From an uncultured Clostridia bacterium (lineage in GTDB: Bacteria; Bacillota; Clostridia; Oscillospirales; Ruminococcaceae): DNA of 5,673 bases. The notes below the pieces were generated by a model. The model saw nothing but the letters and a program-made list of their open reading frames with translations. It was not told where the DNA came from and did no database searches. Positions within the stretch are counted from its first letter, which is position 1. Every line of letters begins with the position of its first letter. Both the position numbers and the translations under genes were made by a program. Shown one piece after another: positions 1 to 5,600 of this stretch. Location: NCBI GenBank assembly GCA_937901465.1, contig CALGTU010000050.1:1-5673 (forward strand). Direction: 5' to 3'.

Positions 1-1
1 A

Positions 2-568
2 AGAGTTCTTACTGCTATTCTTTCTATATTGCTTATGTTCTGTATGGTATTTGTTCTTTATTTTAATATAGGAAATTGGTGGGTTGTAATTCCGCCTATG
101 TTCGTATCTCTTACAGCGTTTTTCTGTAGTGGTGCTTCAGAAGGAGTTAAGACGGTTTTTGGAACAATTCTTCTTATAGGATATATTCTTGGTGCACTTG
201 CTTTCTTTGCTGTAACAAATATATTCATCACAAAGACAGTTGATGAAATCACACTTACAGGAACTTCCCAATCAGGTGTTTACAGATATGTTGTTATGAA
301 TGTTCAAAATCAGCAAAATGGTAGCACAAGAGTTTATGTCGAACCAAACGATATGGATTTTGAGGCTTTCGGAATAATGTTTAAGCCAACAGGCTATAAA
401 TCTGTGAAATACAATCATTTCCCTATGGATGTGAATTCAAAGAATTTTGTTGTAACCTTTAAAGATACAACAGGCGATGGAATCGAAGATGAAATGTATA
501 TCAATGGTGAAAGATATGATATAAACGAACTTAAATGGTCGTTTGACCCTAAAGAAATATTGCTTTAA
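2..568 (+). CDS. Membrane protein with C-terminal extramembrane domain, 5'-partial
   Basis: The frame is open to the left edge (first full codon at base 2), so the true start lies outside the window; the TTG at 29 and ATG at 35 are probably internal. The visible 189 codons (188 of them residues) encode about three hydrophobic segments: roughly fragment residues 2-22, 26-43 (starting at the Trp-Trp pair) and 52-77. A soluble domain of about 110 residues then runs to the stop. The soluble part is rich in beta-type residues and contains the acidic loop DTTGDGIEDE, with Asp and Gly spaced as in dockerin or thrombospondin-3-like calcium loops, although the last canonical ligand position is a Tyr. 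I do not recognise the family and assign no function. The gene ends 4 bases before a strong terminator, so it is the last gene of its transcription unit unless readthrough reaches the ankyrin gene 66 bp downstream. Confidence 0.75.
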   Translation, partial: RVLTAILSILLMFCMVFVLYFNIGNWWVVIPPMFVSLTAFFCSGASEGVKTVFGTILLIGYILGALAFFAVTNIFITKTVDEITLTGTSQSGVYRYVVMNVQNQQNGSTRVYVEPNDMDFEAFGIMFKPTGYKSVKYNHFPMDVNSKNFVVTFKDTTGDGIEDEMYINGERYDINELKWSFDPKEILL

Positions 569-571
569 AAT

Positions 572-609
572 AATAAAAGATGTTTGTTTTTATGCAAACA
601 TCTTTTATT
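572..609 (+). terminator. Intrinsic terminator after the partial membrane protein gene
   Basis: A perfect 15-bp inverted repeat pairs 572-586 with 595-609 around an 8-base loop. The descending arm is T-rich (CTTTTATTT), which supplies the U-tract. It begins four bases after the TAA stop at 566-568 and ends 25 bases before the start of the next gene. It probably ends transcription of the upstream gene; partial readthrough into the ankyrin gene is possible because I see no good promoter between them. Confidence 0.88.
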
Positions 610-618
610 TGATTATAG

Positions 619-626
619 AAAGGAAG
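619..626 (+). promoter_or_regulatory. Ribosome binding site of the ankyrin gene
   Basis: AAAGGAAG lies 8 bases before the ATG at 635 and decides the start. The frame is also open from an ATG at 584, but that ATG lies inside the terminator hairpin and would add 17 charged, non-membrane residues before the hydrophobic N-terminus, so it is rejected. Confidence 0.8.
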
Positions 627-634
627 ATTATTAT

Positions 635-2200
635 ATGGCACTGGGATTACCTTTGTTTCTGTTTATGGTTTTTATAATAGTTACTATAATCGTCATTCTT
701 ATAGTTTGTTTTTTGATAGGTCTTGGTACTCTGGGAACAGGTATTACTTTATCTGTTGTCGGTAAAAATACAAAAACAAAAGCTATAAAACCGCTCGGAA
801 TAGTTTTTCTTGTTTTAGGAATAATCGGTATTTTAGCAGTTCTTTCTGTTGTTGCTTTTACAGGATTTTCAATAGTTAATAAAATAAGTTTCAATAATAA
901 TTCTCTTATATCCTATGCAACTTCAGAAGATAAAGAAGGGTATAATAAACTTTTAAATGAACTAAAAAATGGAGCGGAAGTTGACAGTAACTATAGTATG
1001 ATAAGAGGAAACTACAAAGCAGAAGAAGGAGAAGATACTCCACTTTCAGCTTTGTGTTGTCTTAATAAACATCAGACGCCTTATTACGATTCGGCAAAAA
1101 TTCTTATTGAATACGGTGCTGATGTAAATCATATCGGAAATAACGGAAAACCGCCGATACTTAACGCCGCTGAAAATCGTCATCATAATATCGTTTTTTT
1201 GCTTATAGAAAACGGTGCGGATATAACTGTTGTTGATGAAAACGGAGCAAATGTTCTCATGTATGAGGTTGTTGATTTTGTTCCTTTTGGTAACGATTTG
1301 GATAAAATGATAAGCAATATAAATTATCTTACAGATAATGGCGTTGACATTAAAGCGGTCGATAAAGATGGTAAAAACGCCTTACATTATTCTTTTTCTG
1401 TAATTGGAAGTCCCGAGATAACAGAGATACTTCTTTCAAACGGAATAGATGTCAATTCTGTCGATAAAGATGGCAAAACTCCTCTTATGTATGCTGCGGA
1501 AAATGCTTATTATAAGGTTTTTGATATTTTAAAAGAATACGGAGTAGAAATCAATAAAACTGATAACGAAGGAAAAACTGCTTTGATGTATAGCTGTATG
1601 ACAGGTGATGAATATGAAAATGTTCTATGGCTTATAGAAAATGATGCAGATGTTAATGCGGTAGACAATAAAGGAAAAACCGCGCTTATTCATGCTTGCG
1701 AAAACTATTATCGTGAAGACGGTCTTGAAATAGTTAAAACACTTACAGATGCAGGTTGTGATGTTAATGCAGTTGATAAATCCGGAAAAACGGCATTATT
1801 CTATGCTCTTGATGATTCTATGCGTAATATGGGATTCAGATATGAAATGTCATTACTTCTTATCGAAAATGGCGCCGATGTAACTATAACGGATAAAAAC
1901 GGACAAAACCTGTTGATGTATATCTGTGAAGGAAGAATTGGTGGTGGAGAGATATATGATATAATTCCTGTTATGCTTAAAAAAGGGATTGATATAAATG
2001 CTACTGATAATAACGGAAAGACATCCCTTGTATATCTGGCTGAAAACTCTCTTCACACTCCTGAAGGCTTTGAAATGCTTTTGAAAAATGGTGCAAAAGG
2101 GAATTATGAAGAAATTTATCAGAAGGTAAGAGCAAATCGCTTTATCGGTAAAGAGGATAAAGAGCAGATTTATAAATTGCTTGATGAATATCTGAAATAA
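635..2200 (+). CDS. Membrane-anchored ankyrin-repeat protein
   Basis: The 521-residue product has an N-terminal membrane module and a long ankyrin domain. Residues about 4-31 form a very hydrophobic segment that continues through a Gly/Thr-rich stretch to about 43. A Lys-rich loop (K44, K47, K49, K52) follows, then a second hydrophobic segment at about 53-81. Residues about 134-490 hold nine to ten ankyrin units, recognisable by the recurring GKTAL-x-YA start, the LL-x-NGAD-V/I-N turn and the D-x-x-GKT link; several units carry insertions of 2 to 9 residues. The C-terminus (491-521) is a charged helical cap. Ankyrin domains bind other proteins and are not catalytic, and no enzyme domain is visible, so the role is probably scaffolding, inhibition or sensing at the membrane. 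The partner is unknown. Six cysteines lie in the ankyrin part (141, 142, 321, 355, 375, 431). The gene stands alone between two terminators and has no clear promoter of its own. Confidence 0.9.
   Translation: MALGLPLFLFMVFIIVTIIVILIVCFLIGLGTLGTGITLSVVGKNTKTKAIKPLGIVFLVLGIIGILAVLSVVAFTGFSIVNKISFNNNSLISYATSEDKEGYNKLLNELKNGAEVDSNYSMIRGNYKAEEGEDTPLSALCCLNKHQTPYYDSAKILIEYGADVNHIGNNGKPPILNAAENRHHNIVFLLIENGADITVVDENGANVLMYEVVDFVPFGNDLDKMISNINYLTDNGVDIKAVDKDGKNALHYSFSVIGSPEITEILLSNGIDVNSVDKDGKTPLMYAAENAYYKVFDILKEYGVEINKTDNEGKTALMYSCMTGDEYENVLWLIENDADVNAVDNKGKTALIHACENYYREDGLEIVKTLTDAGCDVNAVDKSGKTALFYALDDSMRNMGFRYEMSLLLIENGADVTITDKNGQNLLMYICEGRIGGGEIYDIIPVMLKKGIDINATDNNGKTSLVYLAENSLHTPEGFEMLLKNGAKGNYEEIYQKVRANRFIGKEDKEQIYKLLDEYLK
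1034..2104 (+). repeat. Ankyrin repeat array (about 9-10 units)
   Basis: Approximate unit starts at the conserved Gly (protein numbering) are 171, 204, 246, 280, 313, 347, 384, 423 and 461, preceded by a degenerate unit from about 134. Unit lengths run from 33 to 42 residues against a usual 33. Units 4 to 6 (280-383) are closest to consensus. The DNA is also repetitive: GTCGATAAAGATGG occurs at both the 246 and 280 unit boundaries, pointing to internal duplication. Confidence 0.85.
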
Positions 2201-2238
2201 AAAAATCACCTTGAATTTAAAATTCAAGGTGATTTTTT
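2200..2238. terminator. Bidirectional terminator between convergent genes
   Basis: This is an almost perfect 39-base palindrome. The G/C-containing core TCACCTTGAA (2206-2215) pairs with TTCAAGGTGA (2223-2232) around a short AT centre, and is flanked by A-runs on the left and T-runs on the right. It therefore gives a hairpin plus U-tract in both directions. It starts at the last base of the ankyrin stop codon and ends 14 bases before the symporter stop codon, so it serves both genes. Confidence 0.92.
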
Positions 2239-2252
2239 ATTAAGTGAGGGTT

Positions 2253-3776
2253 CTATTTATCAAAACATTCTGTAAAAATCTTTTCAGTATATTCCTTGTC
2301 TGAATCTTTCTGTTTTGTGAAAAGGCTTACGATAGGAACGATTATAAGTCCGAATATCATTGCGAATGCACCTGCATTGATAGGGGAAGCGAGTGAGAAT
2401 CCAAGTAATGTGCCTCCGCGTCCACCAAATGTGAATACGAACATATGAACAACAGTAATTCCTACTCCTGATGCAAAGCTTACCCAAACGGCAGGTTTTG
2501 TGATTTTCTTTGAGAAAAGACCATAGAGGTAAGGTGCTATGAAAGAACCGGCAAGTGCACCCCATGAAATTGACATAAGAGTTGTAATATATGTATTTTT
2601 ATTAAGGGCAATTACAACTGAAACAATAAGGAATACAGCAATAAACATTCTCATTATAAGAACTTGTTTCTTTTCGTCCATACCTTTTTTCATAAAAGGT
2701 TTTATCATATCAATTGTGAGAGTAGATGATGATGTAAGAACGAGAGATGAAAGTGTTGACATAGATGCTGAAAGAACGAGAACAACAACTATTCCGATAA
2801 GAACTTCAGGTAATGTTTCATTGAGCATTGTAGGAACGATTTCATCATAAGAGATTTTTCCGTTGACAGTAATGTCTTCTGCATTGACAAAAAGTCTTCC
2901 GAAACCACCCATAAAGTAAGAACCACCGGCAACTACAACAGCAAATATTGTAGAAATTACGGTTCCTCTCTTAATAGCAGCGTCATCCTTGATAGCATAG
3001 AATTTTGTTGCCATCTGAGGAAGACCCCAAGTACCGAGAGAAGTAAGGATTACAACACCTAAAAGGTCTGCTTTGTTAGGACCAAATACAGAATTATATG
3101 AGTTGAGATTTCCGTTTTCATCAGGAATACTTCCGAGAGCTTCAAGTGCATTTGTAAGCCCACCTTTAGCGTCTACTACAAGAATGACAACCATTGCAAT
3201 GCCCACAAGCATTATAATACCCTGAATAAAATCATTGATCGCGGTTGCCTTATATCCACCAAGAATAACATATACAGCGGTAAGAACAGCCATGGCTATG
3301 ATACATACTGAATAGTCGATATGAAAAGCTTGTTCAAAAAGTCTTGAAAGACCGTTGTAAACTGATGCTGTATAAGGAATAAGGAATATGAATACTATCG
3401 CAGCTGAGACTATTTTGAGAGATTTCGAGTTATATCTCTTTTCAAAAAATTCCGGCATAGTTGAACAATCAAGATGTTTTGTCATTATTCTTGTTCGTCT
3501 TCCTAAAAGAAGCCATGCAATAAGACTTCCTATAACTGCGTTACCAATACCTATCCAGGTTGAAGCAACACCATATTTCCATCCGAACTGACCTTCATAT
3601 CCGATAAAAATTACCGCAGAGAAGTAAGAAGTTCCGAAAGCAAATGCCGTAAACCAAGCGCCTACTGAACGTCCACCCAAAACGAAATCGTTGACATTAT
3701 TTGATTTCTTTGCACAATAAATGCCTATTCCTATCATTACAAGTATGTAACAAATAAGAATTATCCATAGAATCAT
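2253..3776 (-). CDS. Sodium:solute symporter (SSS family, PutP-like), substrate unknown
   Basis: The 507-residue protein is hydrophobic throughout and has the length of the SSS family (about 500 aa, usually 13 membrane helices); such proteins import a small solute together with Na+. Family marks are the N-terminal DFVLGGRSVG (30-39), GGYKATAINDFIQG at 173-186 with the conserved Asp182, and LSASMSTLSSLVLTSSSTLT at 335-354. The last matches the PutP Na2-site segment, including Ser340 and Thr341. The residue that aligns with the Na+-linked Asp55 of E. coli PutP is Tyr51 (GTSYFS), so a strict proline/Na+ assignment is not justified. Candidate substrates include amino acids, sugars or organic acids. 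The ATG at 3776 is supported by AAGGGG 8 bases upstream. The gene has its own strong promoter with two operator-like dyads and shares a terminator with the ankyrin gene. Confidence 0.93.
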   Translation of the reverse strand: MILWIILICYILVMIGIGIYCAKKSNNVNDFVLGGRSVGAWFTAFAFGTSYFSAVIFIGYEGQFGWKYGVASTWIGIGNAVIGSLIAWLLLGRRTRIMTKHLDCSTMPEFFEKRYNSKSLKIVSAAIVFIFLIPYTASVYNGLSRLFEQAFHIDYSVCIIAMAVLTAVYVILGGYKATAINDFIQGIIMLVGIAMVVILVVDAKGGLTNALEALGSIPDENGNLNSYNSVFGPNKADLLGVVILTSLGTWGLPQMATKFYAIKDDAAIKRGTVISTIFAVVVAGGSYFMGGFGRLFVNAEDITVNGKISYDEIVPTMLNETLPEVLIGIVVVLVLSASMSTLSSLVLTSSSTLTIDMIKPFMKKGMDEKKQVLIMRMFIAVFLIVSVVIALNKNTYITTLMSISWGALAGSFIAPYLYGLFSKKITKPAVWVSFASGVGITVVHMFVFTFGGRGGTLLGFSLASPINAGAFAMIFGLIIVPIVSLFTKQKDSDKEYTEKIFTECFDK

Positions 3777-3784
3777 AATTGTTT

Positions 3785-3790
3785 CCCCTT
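3785..3790 (-). promoter_or_regulatory. Ribosome binding site of the symporter gene
   Basis: Read on the minus strand, AAGGGG lies 8 bases before the ATG (3776-3774) and supports that start. Confidence 0.75.
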
Positions 3791-3793
3791 TAC

Positions 3794-3811
3794 ACTTTAA
3801 TGCTTTAAAGT
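3794..3811. promoter_or_regulatory. Candidate operator, distal copy in the symporter leader
   Basis: ACTTTAATGCTTTAAAGT is an 18-bp dyad with 7-bp arms (ACTTTAA / TTAAAGT) around 4 bases. It lies between the predicted transcription start and the ribosome binding site. It has the same arms and total length as the dyad at 3826-3843, exactly 32 bp away, about three helical turns. The protein that would bind it is not encoded in the window. Confidence 0.55.
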
Positions 3812-3825
3812 TTTTTGAATATCAA

Positions 3826-3843
3826 ACTTTAACTTGTTAAAGT
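3826..3843. promoter_or_regulatory. Candidate operator overlapping the -10 and start site
   Basis: ACTTTAACTTGTTAAAGT is a perfect 8-bp inverted repeat around 2 bases. On the minus strand it covers the last three bases of the -10 box and the expected transcription start, the classic position for a repressor site. The outer seven bases of each arm match the second dyad at 3794-3811. Confidence 0.65.
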
Positions 3844-3869
3844 ATAACATACTGATAAATAAATGTCAA
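3841..3869 (-). promoter_or_regulatory. Sigma-A-type promoter of the symporter gene
   Basis: On the minus strand the -35 is TTGACA (3869-3864), the spacer is 17 bases and the -10 is TATACT (3846-3841). A second TTGACA (3875-3870) directly abuts the first. The expected start near 3834 leaves a leader of roughly 58 bases. The near-consensus elements predict a strong promoter that would need repression, which fits the overlapping dyad. Confidence 0.85.
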
Positions 3870-3918
3870 TGTCAAAAAATGTAAAAGAAAGAAGAATTAT
3901 AAACAAATTATATGGTTA

Positions 3919-5043
3919 TTATTGCAGTTTCTTTTTAGCTATAAATACAGAAGAACATCCGATAATAAAAACTAAAACAGAAATTATCAGGAAAAGAATG
4001 AAATTTTCTTTATATCCGAAAAGATAGCAGGGGGGGCATATGAAATAAATCCCTTTAAAGAAAATGTTGATATTCCTTATATCTGTAAAAATCGGACATA
4101 CTATTGCAGAAATAGTTGCAATAGGAGCTATCGTAGCGTTAATTACTGAAGTATTACGGATAAATACTGAAATTGCAAAGGATATTCCTAAAAGCATTAG
4201 TGAGTATATAAATATGTGAAGAATAAATTCAGCAATATTTATATTAATCGGCATTATTATATCAGAAATAAAAACTCCTGTTCCTGATGAAATCAGGATA
4301 GATAATGTAAATGATATCCCGAAAGGAATGTATATATGTAATACAGAGTTTTTATTATTTATTCTTTCTGAAACCGATTTTACGTTTTTGTCTGAAATAT
4401 GTTCAACGGATACAAGTGAGAAGATAAACAAAATTATAGCAACAAGTCCTTTTATAACCGGAGTATATAAAGAATCTGGATTTTCTGCTGGTTTTCCTGA
4501 TATTTCTTTAAATTCAAATATAACACTTTCTTCTGAAAGAGATTTTTTGTATTTTTCTTTGATCTCTTCTAAAATTTCATCATAAGAAAAATTTGTTTCT
4601 CCGCTTGTATCAAGCATTTTAGCACTTATATACGGAACAGAAACATCTGCGGTATAGGCAGTTATTTCCTGGGTAAAGAATGGCGCCATTTCACTTCGTT
4701 CAGTTGTAATTACTTCTATCGATTCATCAAGCTTTACCTTTTCAAGTAGGTTTCCGAAATTTTTGCTTATTTTGAATCCGCAATCAAGCTTTCCGTTTGC
4801 AACAGATGTTTCAAGTTCTTCATATGAATTTATTGAAACGAAATTATCGCTTTCAAGAAGCTTTTCAAAATATATAATATCACCAGGTGTTTCAAAGAAT
4901 ATTCCTGCTTTTGCAATAGTTTTATTTTCTGAATTTTTAAATCCGATTGCTGTTATTATCAGAATTACAGGAAGAATGAGAAGTGATAATATGAAACCTT
5001 TTGAAAATACAAGTCTTTTTAAAGAAAGAAAAAATGTTGTCAT
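3919..5043 (-). CDS. ABC-2 type transporter permease (downstream of a tandem pair)
   Basis: The 374-residue protein has the architecture of ABC2_membrane_3-type permeases. There is one N-terminal helix at about 15-35, a large extracytoplasmic domain at about 36-193, then a cluster of helices at about 196-214, 234-260, 270-295, 299-319 and 346-368, with a short hydrophobic stretch near 326-343. The N-terminal SLKRLVFSKGF resembles the cytoplasmic coupling segment before TM1. Such permeases pair with an ABC ATPase to export peptides, lipids or drugs, but no ATPase gene is in the window, so the substrate is unknown. The start at 5043 has a strong ribosome site and overlaps the upstream permease stop by 4 bp (ATGA), indicating translational coupling and probably a heterodimeric pair. 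A run of seven G at 4030-4036, encoding the Pro-Pro of CPPC, is a possible slippage site. No clear terminator follows; the next 70 bases run into the symporter promoter. Confidence 0.85.
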   Translation of the reverse strand: MTTFFLSLKRLVFSKGFILSLLILPVILIITAIGFKNSENKTIAKAGIFFETPGDIIYFEKLLESDNFVSINSYEELETSVANGKLDCGFKISKNFGNLLEKVKLDESIEVITTERSEMAPFFTQEITAYTADVSVPYISAKMLDTSGETNFSYDEILEEIKEKYKKSLSEESVIFEFKEISGKPAENPDSLYTPVIKGLVAIILFIFSLVSVEHISDKNVKSVSERINNKNSVLHIYIPFGISFTLSILISSGTGVFISDIIMPININIAEFILHIFIYSLMLLGISFAISVFIRNTSVINATIAPIATISAIVCPIFTDIRNINIFFKGIYFICPPCYLFGYKENFILFLIISVLVFIIGCSSVFIAKKKLQ

Positions 5044-5522
5044 ATGTCTTCCTCCTTCAAAAGAGATTTTCTTTTAAGGTATAGTGTTGATAAAACCATA
5101 AATATAACAGAAAACCCTGTCATTATTAAAATAGAATTAAGGTTATATTCAGTTGTGTAAACATTTGATAATACAATATATATCAGTCTGTTTGGAAAAA
5201 ATCCGCCAATATTCGCAAGTGATGAGGGAATGAGCGAAACGGGAATAATTCCACCACCAAGAATGATTCCTAAAATCGAAACAGCAGATATTATGAATGA
5301 GGAATTTTTACCTATTATAATAAACATACAAACAGAAAGTGTAGATAAAAAGAGTGATGTAACTATGATGGATATTGAGTCGAAATGTATATCTGCATCT
5401 GAGAAATATTTACTTGATAAAAAGAAAAGTATTGTGATAAAAACGTTGAATAAGAAAATATATATGAGAAAAAATGATATTATATGAATGAAGCAAATAT
5501 GAAGAGGATTAAATGTTACTTT
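5040..5522 (-). pseudogene. ABC-2 type permease, C-terminal fragment lacking its 5' part
   Basis: The frame is open from 5522 to the stop at 5042-5040 and encodes 160 residues, but there is no ATG, GTG or TTG start with a ribosome site in its first 65 codons. The first ATG (5327) has no Shine-Dalgarno and would start inside a membrane helix, giving 95 aa. The residues before that ATG continue the permease pattern: hydrophobic segments at about 7-35 and 49-72, then 76-97 with the motif LGGGIIPVSLIPSSLANI, PNRLIYI near 113-119, and a last helix at about 133-151. The motif Gly-Gly-x-x-x-Pro-hydrophobic-Pro is typical of the end of ABC2_membrane_3 permeases, which are usually 350-400 aa, so more than half is missing. 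An in-frame TAA (5525-5523) closes the frame upstream. The 4-bp overlap with the next permease shows that this was once a normal operon. A short functional remnant is possible but less likely. Confidence 0.65.
5051..5057 (-). promoter_or_regulatory. Ribosome binding site of the downstream permease
   Basis: Read on the minus strand, AAGGAGG lies 7 bases before the ATG at 5043. It sits inside the 3' end of the upstream permease frame and supports coupled translation of the pair. Confidence 0.85.
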
Positions 5523-5524
5523 TT

Positions 5525-5553
5525 ATGATACATCTTTTCCTTTGAAAAGTCAA
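5525..5553 (-). promoter_or_regulatory. Promoter-like sequence facing the permease fragment
   Basis: On the minus strand, TTGACT (5553-5548), a 17-base spacer and TATCAT (5530-5525) make a good sigma-A-type match. The start would be near 5518, at the beginning of the truncated permease frame, so this site could drive the fragment and the intact permease. The spacer contains AAAGGA followed by an ATG, but that frame stops after five codons. Confidence 0.5.
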
Positions 5554-5561
5554 GTTTTTTT

Positions 5562-5600
5562 GTCGGACACGTCCGACCCGTCAGACACGTCCGACCCGTC
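5562..5600. repeat. Two tandem 18-bp palindromic units plus a partial third
   Basis: Units at 5562-5579 and 5580-5597 differ at one base (G5565 versus A5583) and are followed by GTC, the start of a third. Unit 1 contains the perfect dyad GTCGGAC-AC-GTCCGAC (7 + 2 + 7); unit 2 has one mismatch in it. Seven T precede the first unit on the plus strand, the wrong side for a plus-strand terminator. Composition is much richer in GC than the rest of the window. Confidence 0.85.

Noticed and set aside
584..634. Upstream ATG giving a 538-residue ankyrin protein
   Set aside because: That ATG lies within the terminator hairpin and has no ribosome site; the ATG at 635 has AAAGGAAG 8 bases upstream and starts directly with the hydrophobic segment.
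1853..2227. Minus-strand frame of 124 codons across the end of the ankyrin gene
   Set aside because: It starts within the ankyrin repeats, runs through the terminator palindrome and shows no protein-family features.
2539..2850. Open frame on the plus strand opposite the symporter
   Set aside because: It lies wholly inside the well-supported symporter gene and has no ribosome site or recognisable domain; it is a shadow of the other strand. The same applies to the frames at 3388-3591, 4328-4585, 4763-5077 and 5230-5487.
3814..3826. TTTGA-N3-TCAAA dyad between the two operator-like sites, similar in shape to a FabT (MarR-family) box
   Set aside because: It is short and AT-rich, it lies between stronger repeats whose arms partly create it, and no fatty-acid gene or FabT gene is near. 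The resemblance could be chance.
3847..3918. Terminator for the permease operon
   Set aside because: I found no stable hairpin followed by a T-run in the stretch between the permease stop and the symporter promoter.
5562..5600. Terminator or CRISPR-like array at the tandem 18-bp units
   Set aside because: The T-run lies before the hairpin rather than after it on the plus strand, and A follows it on the minus strand, so it is not an intrinsic terminator. The units are contiguous with no spacers, so it is not a CRISPR array.
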